Shown here: in pieces, positions 7,594 through 17,461 of the stretch
Layout: each line of letters opens with the position of its first letter
Numbering within the stretch: the first letter of the stretch is position 1
NCBI RefSeq assembly: GCF_900103645.1
Contig: NZ_FNHP01000003.1
Coordinates: forward strand, 411,772-475,771
Source of the DNA: Oryzisolibacter propanilivorax
Lineage (GTDB): Bacteria > Pseudomonadota > Gammaproteobacteria > Burkholderiales > Burkholderiaceae_C
Length of the DNA stretch: 64,000 nt
Direction: 5' to 3'
Notes under the pieces: generated by a model
Seen by the model: the letters and a program-made list of their open reading frames with translations, nothing else
Told to the model about the DNA's origin: nothing
Databases searched by the model: none
Translations under genes and position numbers: made by a program

Positions 7594-9215
7594 GGAACGA
7601 CCTGTTCAAAAAAGGGAGTAATGACGTTGAAGCGCACGCGGCAGCCCACCGGGATCTGCGCGGCCAAGGGCAGGTGGTGGCGGGCGACGGCGGCGATCAC
7701 CGGGTAGCCGCCGGTGAGCGGGTGATCGGCCAGAAACAGCACCGGCTGGCCGCCGGCGGGCACCTGGATGGCGCCGGTGACGGTGCCCTCGCTCGGCAGC
7801 TCGCCGCCGCGCGCGCGCGCCAGGGGCTGCGCGCCCTCCAGCCGCATGCCCACGCGGCTGGACTGGGGCGTGACCTGCCACGCCTGCGTCTGGAAGGTGT
7901 GCAGCGCTTCGGGCGTGAACCAGTCGGTGCGCGGGCCCAGCAGCGCGTCCAGCACCACCTCATCGCCAGGCCGGGGCAGCGGCGGCGCGGCGGCCACGTT
8001 CGGCGCCTGGGCGGCGTGCACCGGCACGGCGCCGCCCACGGCCAGGCGCTGGCCGGGCTGCAGTGCGGGTGGGCCGACCTGGGCCAGCGTGTCGGTGGCG
8101 CAGCTGCCCAGCACCGGCTCGACCTGCCAGCCGCCGCGCACGGCGACATAGGCGCGCACGCCGGCCGCGGGGGCCGCCAGAGACAGCTCGTCGCCGTCGT
8201 CCAGCGCCACGGCCTGGTCGCCGGGCAGGGTCCGCCGGCTGCCGTCCGCGCCATGCAGCGTCAGCGCCATCGGCGCGCCGGCGACGGCCAGCGTGGCGCG
8301 GCCGTGGCAGCGCAGGCGCAGGCCGCCCAGCAGGTGCTCCAGCACCGGCGCGCTGGCCGGGTTGCCGACCAGCCGGTTGGCCTGGCGCATGGCGGGCAGG
8401 TCCAGCGCGCCGGAGGGCGAGATGCCCAGGCTGGCCATGCCGGCACGGCCGCAGTCCTGCACCAGGGTCTGCAGGCCGATAGCTATGATTTCAATAGCTG
8501 GAGGTCCATGCATTTCCTGGGCCTGAGGCACTTTTTGCTTCATTTCCTGCTCGGGCGGCAGGCTGATGTGCACGGCGGCGCGCCCGGCATCGACGAACTG
8601 CACCTGAAAGCCCGGCTGGATATAGGCCGGCTCGGGCCGGCGCAAGTCCCACATGGGCACGCCGGTCACGCCGATCAGCTGCCAGCCGCCCGGGCTGGAG
8701 CTGGGATAGACGGCGCTGAAGTCGCCACCCAGCGCCACCGAGCCGGCCGGGACCCGGGTGCGCGGCGCACTGCGGCGCGGCACCTGAAAGCTGGGGTGCC
8801 CGCCCGCGAGATACACGAAGCCCGGCGCGAAGCCGGCAAACGCCGCCTGCCAGGGCTGGCCGGTATGGCGCGCGATGACCTCGCGCACGCTGGTGCCCAG
8901 CAGTTCGGCCACCGCGGGCAGATCCTCGCCGGCGTAGTGCACCGGGATTTCCACCACCCGGCCCGGCGGCGCGTCGTCCTGTGCCAGGTCGACGGCGGCG
9001 GCGCGCACGGCCAGCGTCCGCATCAGCGCTGCTGATGTGATCGCCTCGGGCCGGTAGTGCACCAACAGCGTGCGCGCGGCCGGCACCAGTTCCTGTACGC
9101 CGGCCACGGGTTGCGCCAGCAGCGCGCGGTGCAGCGCCATGGCGGGGGCCAGGCCGTCCAGTTCGACCAGCAGCGCGCCGTCGCTGGCCGGCAGGAAACG
9201 CAGGGGCAGCGGCAT
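7590..9215 (-). CDS. Fused 5-oxoprolinase subunits PxpB-PxpC (KipI-KipA / AHS1-AHS2)
   Basis: This 541-aa protein joins an N-terminal KipI/AHS1 (PxpB) domain, about residues 1-220, to a KipA/AHS2 (PxpC) domain from about residue 246. PxpABC is the established prokaryotic ATP-dependent 5-oxoprolinase, opening pyroglutamate to glutamate. AHS1 and AHS2 together also form the carboxyltransferase part of urea carboxylase and related enzymes. The inter-domain linker (residues about 226-245) is encoded by a copy of the window's dispersed AT-rich repeat (8481-8540). There is no amidase domain, so it is not allophanate hydrolase. It starts 5 nt after pxpA; the stop overlaps the next ATG. Confidence 0.9.
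   Translation of the reverse strand: MPLPLRFLPASDGALLVELDGLAPAMALHRALLAQPVAGVQELVPAARTLLVHYRPEAITSAALMRTLAVRAAAVDLAQDDAPPGRVVEIPVHYAGEDLPAVAELLGTSVREVIARHTGQPWQAAFAGFAPGFVYLAGGHPSFQVPRRSAPRTRVPAGSVALGGDFSAVYPSSSPGGWQLIGVTGVPMWDLRRPEPAYIQPGFQVQFVDAGRAAVHISLPPEQEMKQKVPQAQEMHGPPAIEIIAIGLQTLVQDCGRAGMASLGISPSGALDLPAMRQANRLVGNPASAPVLEHLLGGLRLRCHGRATLAVAGAPMALTLHGADGSRRTLPGDQAVALDDGDELSLAAPAAGVRAYVAVRGGWQVEPVLGSCATDTLAQVGPPALQPGQRLAVGGAVPVHAAQAPNVAAAPPLPRPGDEVVLDALLGPRTDWFTPEALHTFQTQAWQVTPQSSRVGMRLEGAQPLARARGGELPSEGTVTGAIQVPAGGQPVLFLADHPLTGGYPVIAAVARHHLPLAAQIPVGCRVRFNVITPFFEQVVP
8481..8540 (-). repeat. Dispersed Comamonadaceae-type repeat, translated within pxpB-pxpC
   Basis: Read on the minus strand this segment runs from AAAAAGTGCCTCAGG to AGCTATTGAAATCATAGCT, the same plan as the intergenic copies in this window. 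It is in frame and encodes the linker between the two domains of the fused protein. Its low GC stands out from the flanks. Confidence 0.6.
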
Positions 9216-9220
9216 GCGGC

Positions 9221-9985
9221 TCAGCCCTGCAGCGTGTCGACGAACGGGCGCAGCGCCACGCCGGCGTCCTGCAGCCGCGCGCGCACGCGCCGCGCCATGT
9301 CCACTGCGCCGGGGCTGTCGCCATGCACGCAGATGGAGTCGGCCTGCAGCCGCACGCGGGTGCCGGTGATGCTGGTGACCTCGCCGGTGCGCACCAGCTG
9401 CAGCATGCGCTCGGCCACCGCGTCGGCGTCGTGCAGGACGGCGCCAGGCAGGCGGCGCGAGACCAGCGTGCCGTCGTCGTTGTAGGCGCGGTCGGCAAAC
9501 GCCTCGGCCACCACGCGCAGGCCGCGCGCGCGGGCGCGCTCGATCAGCGGCGAGCCGGCCAGCGCCAGCAGGGTCAGCTGCGGGTCCAGCGCCAGCAGCG
9601 CGCTGATCACGTCGTCGCCCTGGCGCGCATCGTGGGCGATGGTGTTGTACAGCGCGCCGTGCGGCTTGACGTAGCGAACGCGCGTGCCGGCGGCCTGCGC
9701 CAGGCCTTGCAGCGCGCCGATCTGGTAGATCACGTCGGCCACCAGTTCGGCGCTGCTCGGGTCCATGTTGCGCCGGCCGAAACCCACCAGGTCGGGGTAG
9801 GCCACATGCGCGCCCACGGCCACGCCGCGCTCGGCGGCCGCGCGCAGCGTGTGCAGGATGCCGGCCGGGTCGCCGGCATGGAAGCCGCAGGCCACGTTGG
9901 CGCTGGTGACCACGTCCAGCAGCGCGGCGTCGTCGCCCATGCGCCAGACGCCGTAGCTCTCGCCCAGGTCGCTGTTGATGTCCAT
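9221..9985 (-). CDS. pxpA: 5-oxoprolinase subunit PxpA (LamB/YcsF family)
   Basis: This 254-aa protein starts [19 protein letters not shown], the hallmark N-terminus of LamB/YcsF proteins, and contains the family segments [22 protein letters not shown] and CVHGDSPGA. In PxpABC it is the subunit that completes ATP-dependent hydrolysis of 5-oxoproline. The internal ATG at 9985 was chosen over a start at 10030 because family homology begins there and the upstream stretch contains the operator. It is the first gene of the operon pxpA, pxpB-pxpC, biotin carboxylase-BCCP. Confidence 0.92.
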   Translation of the reverse strand: MDINSDLGESYGVWRMGDDAALLDVVTSANVACGFHAGDPAGILHTLRAAAERGVAVGAHVAYPDLVGFGRRNMDPSSAELVADVIYQIGALQGLAQAAGTRVRYVKPHGALYNTIAHDARQGDDVISALLALDPQLTLLALAGSPLIERARARGLRVVAEAFADRAYNDDGTLVSRRLPGAVLHDADAVAERMLQLVRTGEVTSITGTRVRLQADSICVHGDSPGAVDMARRVRARLQDAGVALRPFVDTLQG

Positions 9986-10012
9986 CTTGTATCCTCGTGA
10001 TTCAATGAAACG

Positions 10013-10037
10013 CCGGCGGTTGTTCAACAACTGCCGG
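10013..10037. promoter_or_regulatory. Operator palindrome between pxpA and the GntR regulator gene
   Basis: The core GTTGTTCAACAAC (10019-10031) is a perfect palindrome about a central C. Flanking CCGGC and GCCGG extend it to 25 bp with a single mismatched pair (10018/10032). It sits in the 77-bp divergent spacer. The same TTGTTnAACAA core recurs upstream of the TRAP transporter genes, and such odd-centred palindromes are typical FCD-type GntR operators. It is therefore the likely binding site of the regulator encoded next to it. Confidence 0.65.
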
Positions 10038-10062
10038 CACCTGCCCCATCCCGCTTCGACCG

Positions 10063-10743
10063 ATGCCCCTCACACAGCCCCGGCGCACCCTTCCGCGCGG
10101 CGAGTCCGCCAGCCTGACCGACAGCGTCGCCGACACCATCCGCCAGCAGCTCATCCAGGGCCAGCTGCGCGCCGGCCAGCGGCTGTCCGAGGCGGCGCTG
10201 GCGCAGCAGCTGGACATCTCGCGCAACACGCTGCGCGAGGTCTTTCGCACCCTCATCAAGGAGGGGCTGCTGGTCCACGAGCCGAACCGCGGCGTGTCCG
10301 TGGCGGTGCCCTCGATCGCCGACATCATCGACATCTACCGCGTGCGCCGGCTGATCGAGTGCCAGTCGCTGGAAAAGGCCTGGCCGCTGCACCCGGCGCA
10401 CAAGCACATGCGCCAGGCCGTCGAGGATGCCGCCGTCGCCCGCGAGGCGCGCGACTGGCAGCGCGTCGGCTCGGCCAACATGGCCTTCCATGCCGCCATC
10501 GTCGCCCTGAGCGACAGCGAGCGGCTGTGCGCCATGTTCGCCGACCTGGCGGCCGAGCTGCGCCTGGCCTTCGGCATGCTCGACGACCCGGAGTACCTGC
10601 ACGCGCCTTACGTGGACCACAACGCCCGGCTTCTGCAGCTGTTCATGGACGGCCAGACGCTGGAGGCCGCGCGCGAGCTGGAGAACTACCTGGTGCAGTC
10701 CGAGCGCATGGTGCTGGCGGTGTACGCGCGCCAGCGGCCGTGA
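10063..10743 (+). CDS. GntR-family (FadR/FCD subfamily) transcriptional regulator
   Basis: This 226-aa protein has an N-terminal winged helix-turn-helix (about residues 15-80, with [24 protein letters not shown] as the recognition region) and a C-terminal all-helical FCD ligand-binding domain. FCD regulators usually bind carboxylate metabolites and repress adjacent catabolic genes. The gene lies between the minus-strand pxp operon and the plus-strand TRAP transporter, with matching palindromes upstream of both, so it probably represses both in response to the imported substrate or a product such as 5-oxoproline (inferred). Confidence 0.92.
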   Translation: MPLTQPRRTLPRGESASLTDSVADTIRQQLIQGQLRAGQRLSEAALAQQLDISRNTLREVFRTLIKEGLLVHEPNRGVSVAVPSIADIIDIYRVRRLIECQSLEKAWPLHPAHKHMRQAVEDAAVAREARDWQRVGSANMAFHAAIVALSDSERLCAMFADLAAELRLAFGMLDDPEYLHAPYVDHNARLLQLFMDGQTLEAARELENYLVQSERMVLAVYARQRP

Positions 10744-10794
10744 GCGGCGCGCGCAGGCCTGCGCCAGGCGATTCGCGCTCTGGTCAAGCTGTTT

Positions 10795-10870
10795 ATTGTT
10801 GAACAATCTGCCGATTTCGTTCATGCAGCAATACCGTACAGCATGAACGAAAGCATCGTATTGTTGAAAT
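10795..10870 (+). promoter_or_regulatory. Control region of the TRAP operon: operator copies and a 12-bp inverted repeat
   Basis: ATTGTTGAACAAT (10795-10807) is a perfect palindrome sharing the TTGTTnAACAA core of the site before pxpA. ATTGTTGAAAT (10860-10870) is a degenerate second copy. Between them TTTCGTTCATGC (10815-10826) is perfectly repeated in inverse as GCATGAACGAAA (10841-10852) with a 14-nt spacer. The remaining sequence up to the dctP start holds no other clear signal apart from the ribosome binding site. Confidence 0.6.
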
Positions 10871-10981
10871 CCCTGATGGTGGCGCAGCGCCGCGGGTGGT
10901 AATTTCCGCAGCCTCTGCCACCGGCAGGTCTGTCCGGGGCCGCACGCTGCGGCCCTCTTGCCCCCGTCCCAAGGAGACACC

Positions 10982-11965
10982 ATGAAGCGTCGCATTCTCT
11001 GCGCCACCGCCGTGCTGGCGGCCACTGTCGGCTTTGCCGGCACCGCCCTCGCCCAGACCAAGTGGGACTTCGCCACCGCCTACCCGGCGGTCAACTTCCA
11101 CTCCAAGAACAACGAGCAGTTCGTCAAGGACGTGGATGCGGCCACCCAGGGCAAGCTGAAGGTCACGCCGCACTTCGGCGCCTCGCTGTTCAAGATGCCC
11201 GAGATCAAGCGCGCAGTGCAGACCGGCAACGCGCAGATGGGCGAGTTCTTCCTGGTCAGCTTCCAGAACGAATCGCAGATCTTCGGCGTGGACGGCCTGC
11301 CTTTCCTGGTCAGCAGCTACGACGAAGCGTACAAGCTGTACCAGGCGCAAAAGCCCGCGCTGCAAAAGCTCCTGGACAAGCAGGGCCAGGTGCTGCTGTA
11401 TTCGGTGGCCTGGCCGCCCCAGGGCATCTACACCAAGAAGCCGGTCAACTCCGCCGCCGACCTGAAGGGCATGAAGTGGCGCGTGTACTCACCGACCACC
11501 GCGCGCATCGGCGAGCTGGTGGGCGCGCAGCCCGTGACCATCCAGGAAGCCGAACTGTCGCAGGCGCTGGCCACCGGCGTGATCGAGGGCCTGATCACCT
11601 CCAGCGCCACCGGCGCCGACAACAAGCTCTACGAGAACCTCAAGCACTACTACAACGTGCAGGCGTGGATCCCGAAGAACGCCGTGGTGGTCAACAAGAA
11701 GGCTTTCAATGCGCTGCCCAAGGCCGAGCAAGACGCCGTGCTGAAGGCCGCCGCCGCCGCCGAGGAGCGCGGCTGGAAGGAGTCGCGCGAGGTGGATGCG
11801 CGCTCGCTGGCGGCCCTCAAGGCCGGCGGCATGAGCGTCGAGCAGCCCTCGGCCCAACTCAAGGCCGACCTGGCCAAGGTGGGCGAGACCGTGCTGCAAG
11901 AGTGGACCGAGAAGGCCGGCGCCGACGGCAAGGCCGTGCTGGACGCCTACCGGGCCGCCAAGTAA
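10982..11965 (+). CDS. dctP: TRAP transporter substrate-binding protein DctP
   Basis: This 327-aa periplasmic receptor has a clear signal peptide: basic MKRR, a hydrophobic core, then TALA before QTKWDFA, giving cleavage near residue 25. The mature protein is a DctP-family extracytoplasmic receptor that hands a carboxylate ligand to DctQM. An AAGGAGA site lies just before the ATG at 10982. Next to a pxp operon and the palindromes, pyroglutamate is the best guess for ligand; a pyroglutamate-binding DctP subfamily is known from Bordetella pertussis. The ligand has not been demonstrated here. Confidence 0.92.
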   Translation: MKRRILCATAVLAATVGFAGTALAQTKWDFATAYPAVNFHSKNNEQFVKDVDAATQGKLKVTPHFGASLFKMPEIKRAVQTGNAQMGEFFLVSFQNESQIFGVDGLPFLVSSYDEAYKLYQAQKPALQKLLDKQGQVLLYSVAWPPQGIYTKKPVNSAADLKGMKWRVYSPTTARIGELVGAQPVTIQEAELSQALATGVIEGLITSSATGADNKLYENLKHYYNVQAWIPKNAVVVNKKAFNALPKAEQDAVLKAAAAAEERGWKESREVDARSLAALKAGGMSVEQPSAQLKADLAKVGETVLQEWTEKAGADGKAVLDAYRAAK

Positions 11966-11995
11966 CCGCCTAACGCTTCAGCCCAAGGAGACCCG

Positions 11996-12502
11996 ATGCG
12001 CAAAGCGCTCGACGGCCTGTACGCGGCCAGCGCCTGGCTGGCGGCGCTGGCCATGGTGGGGGTGCTGGCGATGGTGCTGCTGACCATCCTCAGCCGCCTG
12101 TTCGGCTTCGCCGCCCCGGGCAGCGACGCCTACGCCGGCTACGCCATGGCCGGCGCCGGCTTCATGGCGCTGGCCAGCACGCTCAAGGCCGGCGAGCATA
12201 TCCGCGTGACGCTGCTGCTGGGCGCTTTGAAGGGGCGCGCGCACAAGGCACTGGAGGTGGCGGCGCTGGCGATCGCCACGCTGCTGTCCGGCTTTCTGGC
12301 GTTCTACGCCGCGCGCCTGGTCTGGCAGTCCTGGGAGATCGACGACATCTCGGTCGGCATCGACGCCACGCCGCTGTGGATCCCGCAGCTGTTCATGGCC
12401 GCGGGCACGCTGGTGTTCTTCATCGCCTTCTGCGACGAGCTGGTGCTGGAGCTGCTGGGGCGGCGCCAGCCGCGCAGCGTGGAGGACGCACACCATGAAT
12501 GA
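11996..12502 (+). CDS. dctQ: TRAP transporter small permease DctQ
   Basis: This 168-aa membrane protein shows four hydrophobic segments (about residues 12-35, 48-68, 88-108 and 128-150), as expected for the small TRAP subunit. It pairs with DctM to form the sodium-driven transporter. AAGGAG precedes the ATG, and the 3' end overlaps dctM by 8 bp, indicating translational coupling. Confidence 0.9.
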   Translation: MRKALDGLYAASAWLAALAMVGVLAMVLLTILSRLFGFAAPGSDAYAGYAMAGAGFMALASTLKAGEHIRVTLLLGALKGRAHKALEVAALAIATLLSGFLAFYAARLVWQSWEIDDISVGIDATPLWIPQLFMAAGTLVFFIAFCDELVLELLGRRQPRSVEDAHHE

Positions 12503-13790
12503 AGTGATCGCCAGCGTGCTGCTGGTGGTGGTGCTGCTGGCCCTGCTGGGCGGCGGCGTGTGGGTCGGGCTGGCGCTGGCCGGCGTGGCCTGGTTCGGCA
12601 TGGAGTTCTTCACGCCGCGCGCCGCGGGCGACGCCATGGCTCTGACCATCTGGGGCTCGGCCAGCTCCTGGACGCTGACGGCGCTGCCGCTGTTCGTCTG
12701 GATGGGCGAGATCCTGTACCGCACCAACCTCTCAGAGAGCATGTTCCGCGGCCTGGCGCCGTGGGTCAACGCGCTGCCGGGGCGGCTGCTGCACACCAAC
12801 GTGATCGGCTGCACCATCTTCGCGGCGGTCTCCGGCTCGTCGGCGGCGACCTGCGCCACGGTGGGCAAGATGAACCTGCCGGAGCTGAAGAAACGCGGCT
12901 ATCCCGACGCGCAGATCATTGGCTCGCTGGGCGGGCCGGCGACGCTGGGCCTCTTGATCCCGCCGTCGATCATCCTGATCGTCTACGGCGTGTCGGCCGA
13001 GCTGTCGATCTCCAAGCTGTTCATGGCCGGCGTGCTGCCGGGGCTGCTGCTGGCGCTGCTCTTCAGCGGGTGGCTGATGGGCTGGGCGCTGCTGCACCCG
13101 GACCAGGTGCCGCGCTCGGACGAGCGCCTGACGCTGCGCCAGAAAGTCCATGAGGCACGCCACCTGATCCCGGTGGTGCTGCTTATCGGCAGCGTCATCG
13201 CCAGCATCTACACCGGCATCGCCACCGCCACCGAGGCGGCGGCCATCGGCGTGACCGGCGCGCTGGTGCTGTCGGCTGTGCAGGGCTCGCTGACCTGGGC
13301 CAATTTCCGCGCGGCGCTGTTCGGCGCCACCCGGCTGTACTGCATGATCGCGCTGATCCTGGCGGGCGCGGCGTTCATGACGCTGTCCATGGGCTACATC
13401 GGCCTGCCGCGCCAGCTGGCCACGTTCGTCGGCAGCCTGGGCCTGTCGCCGGGCATGCTGATCATCGTGCTGGGCCTGTTCTACGTGCTGATCGGCTGCT
13501 TCCTGGACGGCATCTCGACCATCGTGCTGACCATGAGCGTGGTGCTGCCCATCATCCAGGCCGCCGGCATCGACCCGCTGTGGTTCGGCATCTTCCTGGT
13601 GATCACCGTGGAGACGGCGCAGATCACGCCCCCGGTGGGTTTCAACCTGTTCGTGCTGCAGGGCATGACGGGCCGGCAGGTGACCTACATCGCCCGGGTG
13701 TGCGCGCCGTACTTCCTGCTGATGGTGCTGGCGCTGGTGCTGCTGTGGCACTTCCCGGCCATCGTCACTGCGCTGCCCAGCCACATGTGA
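12495..13790 (+). CDS. dctM: TRAP transporter large permease DctM
   Basis: This 431-aa polytopic membrane protein belongs to the TRAP DctM family, the ion-transporter superfamily subunit that drives solute uptake with a sodium gradient. It has about a dozen hydrophobic stretches and family segments such as SGSSAATCATVGK and PPSIILIVYG. It is the last gene of dctPQM; a bidirectional terminator follows about 70 bp downstream, so the operon ends here. Confidence 0.92.
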   Translation: MNEVIASVLLVVVLLALLGGGVWVGLALAGVAWFGMEFFTPRAAGDAMALTIWGSASSWTLTALPLFVWMGEILYRTNLSESMFRGLAPWVNALPGRLLHTNVIGCTIFAAVSGSSAATCATVGKMNLPELKKRGYPDAQIIGSLGGPATLGLLIPPSIILIVYGVSAELSISKLFMAGVLPGLLLALLFSGWLMGWALLHPDQVPRSDERLTLRQKVHEARHLIPVVLLIGSVIASIYTGIATATEAAAIGVTGALVLSAVQGSLTWANFRAALFGATRLYCMIALILAGAAFMTLSMGYIGLPRQLATFVGSLGLSPGMLIIVLGLFYVLIGCFLDGISTIVLTMSVVLPIIQAAGIDPLWFGIFLVITVETAQITPPVGFNLFVLQGMTGRQVTYIARVCAPYFLLMVLALVLLWHFPAIVTALPSHM

Positions 13791-13800
13791 CGCGGCGAAT

Positions 13801-13860
13801 TCAAGGTCTTTTGGGCCGCAAGTCCTTATAAACAAAGGGCCTGCAGCTATGATTTTTGAA
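13801..13860 (+). repeat. Dispersed AT-rich repeat, intergenic copy
   Basis: The segment contains TCTTTTGGGCC, then AACAAAGGGCCTGCAGCTATGA. The string AAAGGGCCTGCAGCTAT also occurs in the copy near 46690. It fills the space between dctM and the terminator. Confidence 0.6.
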
Positions 13861-13890
13861 AAGCGCCGGGGTCACCCCCGGCGCTTTTTT
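13859..13890. terminator. Bidirectional intrinsic terminator between dctM and thiC
   Basis: GCGCCGGGG (13863-13871) pairs perfectly with CCCCGGCGC (13876-13884) around a TCAC loop. The stem is flanked by AAAA on one side and six T on the other, so it can stop both the TRAP operon and the convergent thiC transcript. Confidence 0.85.
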
Positions 13891-13894
13891 CGTG

Positions 13895-15883
<1,989 letters not shown>

Positions 15884-15920
15884 TCAGGGCATCGGCGCGC
15901 GCACCCATGGCGCTGCAGCT

Positions 15921-16013
15921 CTTCTTACGCTGGTACTAACCAGATCAAGTTCGCGGTTTTGGCGGTCGGGTCCGCCATCTCAGCACGCCTGTTGCGTTCG
16001 TGCACCCCGGAGC
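15921..16013 (-). promoter_or_regulatory. TPP (THI-box) riboswitch upstream of thiC
   Basis: The minus strand reads GGGGTGC, then GGCGTGCTGAGATGGCGGACCC, followed by GAACTTGATCTGGTTAGTACCAGCG. These match the THI box: the invariant CTGAGA (complement of 15978-15983) and the CTGATCTGG...CCAGCG helix. It binds thiamine pyrophosphate and represses thiC. TATACT (complement of 16021-16026) just upstream is a good -10 for its promoter. About 150 nt separate the aptamer from the thiC ATG and should hold the expression platform; I did not resolve it. Confidence 0.9.
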
Positions 16014-16178
16014 AGCGGGCAGTATAGGGGGCTGGCCAGGCACAGCCTGTCGGCACACCCCAGGGTTTCCCCCTGGTCACAACAGCCATGCGTCAAACGG
16101 TCGGTATGAAGACCATAGCGCCTGTCGCTTGCTGCACAAGGGCCAACGCGATTTTCCGCTCAGAAACTCAATCCAGGC
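16014..16178. other. Spacer between thiC control region and lpxC operon end
   Basis: Apart from the TATACT hexamer at 16021-16026 (thiC promoter, minus strand) I see no gene here. A short CCAGGG/CCCTGG inverted repeat around 16061-16077 is the only visible structure. Confidence 0.4.
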
Positions 16179-16358
16179 TCAGGCCAGCCGCTCCAGGACC
16201 AGCACGGCGAAGAACACCAAGCCGGCGATCACCGTCCACTTGACGATGACCAGGCCAAAGCGCTTGTAGCGCGCCTGTCCGGTGGCCGCGAAGAAGGCGA
16301 ACGACACCGCCGCCGCCAGCAGCAGCAGCAGCAAGACCAGCCAGCGAAACAGCAGCAT
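16179..16358 (-). CDS. Small two-helix membrane protein downstream of lpxC
   Basis: This 59-aa protein consists of two hydrophobic helices (about residues 2-24 and 36-55) joined by the basic loop [10 protein letters not shown]. It follows lpxC by 20 bp on the same strand, so it ends the cell-division/LPS transcription unit. No named family was recognised. The codon pattern and hydrophobicity argue for a real gene. Confidence 0.65.
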   Translation of the reverse strand: MLLFRWLVLLLLLLAAAVSFAFFAATGQARYKRFGLVIVKWTVIAGLVFFAVLVLERLA

Positions 16359-16378
16359 GTGCGCGCTCTGCCCTGCCG

Positions 16379-17302
16379 TCACCAAGCGCGCAGCGGCTGC
16401 GCGAAGCCGCGCGGCGCCAGACGCTCGCTGTCGAAGCTGACCAGTTCCCAGGCATCCTGCTGCGCCAGCAGCGCGCGCAGCAACTGGTTGTTCATGGCGT
16501 GGCCCGAGCGGTGCGCGCTGTAGGCGGCCAGCAGCGGTCGGCCGACCAGATACAGGTCGCCCATGGCGTCCAGGATCTTGTGCCGGGCGAACTCGGCGTC
16601 GTAGCGCAGGCCGTCGGCGTTCAGCACCTTGTAGTCGTCCATGACGATGGCGTTGTCCAGCCCGCCGCCGAGCGCCCGGCCGCTGGCGCGCAGCATCTCC
16701 ACATCGCGCGTGAAGCCGAAGGTGCGTGCGCGGGCGATGTCGCGCGCGTAGTTGCCCTCGCCCAGATCGAACTCGACGCTCTGGCCGGTGGAGTCCACCG
16801 CCGGGTGCGCGAAATCGATCTCGAAGCGCAGCCTGAAGCCGTGGTAGGGCTCCAGCCGCGCCCATTTCAGCTGCGAGCCCTCGCCCTCGCGCACCTCGAC
16901 CGGCCGCAGCACGCGGATGAAGCGCTTGGGCGCCTTCTGCAGCTCGATGCCAGCGCTTTGCAGCAGGAACACGAAGGACGCCGACGAGCCGTCCAGGATC
17001 GGCACCTCTTCGGCGGTGATGTCGATGTACAGGTTGTCGATGCCAAGGCCCGCGCAGGCCGACATCAGATGCTCCACCGTGTGCACCTTGGCGCCGCCGG
17101 CGCCGATGGTCGAGGCCATGCGCGTGTCCACCACCGCCTCGGCGTTGATCGGGATGTCCACCGGCTCGGGCAGGTCGGTGCGGCGAAAGACGATGCCGGT
17201 GTCGGCCGCAGCGGGACGCAGCGTCAGCTCGACGCGCTGGCCGCTGTGCAGGCCTACACCCACGGCGCGCGTCAGGGTCTTCAGGGTGCGTTGCTGGAGC
17301 AT
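16379..17302 (-). CDS. lpxC: UDP-3-O-acyl-N-acetylglucosamine deacetylase LpxC
   Basis: This 307-aa zinc amidase catalyses the committed step of lipid A synthesis. It carries the zinc-ligand region [12 protein letters not shown], the [10 protein letters not shown] segment with the second His and Asp ligands, and the catalytic-base region [10 protein letters not shown] near the C-terminus. The length matches the family (about 305). It normally follows ftsZ in this cluster; here a plus-strand chemoreceptor gene lies between ftsZ and lpxC. In E. coli LpxC abundance is controlled by FtsH proteolysis. Confidence 0.97.
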   Translation of the reverse strand: MLQQRTLKTLTRAVGVGLHSGQRVELTLRPAAADTGIVFRRTDLPEPVDIPINAEAVVDTRMASTIGAGGAKVHTVEHLMSACAGLGIDNLYIDITAEEVPILDGSSASFVFLLQSAGIELQKAPKRFIRVLRPVEVREGEGSQLKWARLEPYHGFRLRFEIDFAHPAVDSTGQSVEFDLGEGNYARDIARARTFGFTRDVEMLRASGRALGGGLDNAIVMDDYKVLNADGLRYDAEFARHKILDAMGDLYLVGRPLLAAYSAHRSGHAMNNQLLRALLAQQDAWELVSFDSERLAPRGFAQPLRAW

Positions 17303-17461
17303 CCCCGGATTTTAGGCGTCCCGTGCTGCCGCAGGGCTTCAGAAGCTGGCCATGGTGCCGATAGAACCGGGGCGCAGGCGCCGGATCGTCACCCGTCCGA
17401 CTGCCCCGGCGCGTGTGCCACAGCCCCCGTCGCCATCCTTTTCCGCTTTGACTTCCCACCC

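Noticed and set aside
7590..9215. Allophanate hydrolase or urea amidolyase reading of the PxpB-PxpC fusion
   Set aside because: Only AHS1 and AHS2 domains are present, no amidase domain, and the PxpA neighbour fits 5-oxoprolinase instead.
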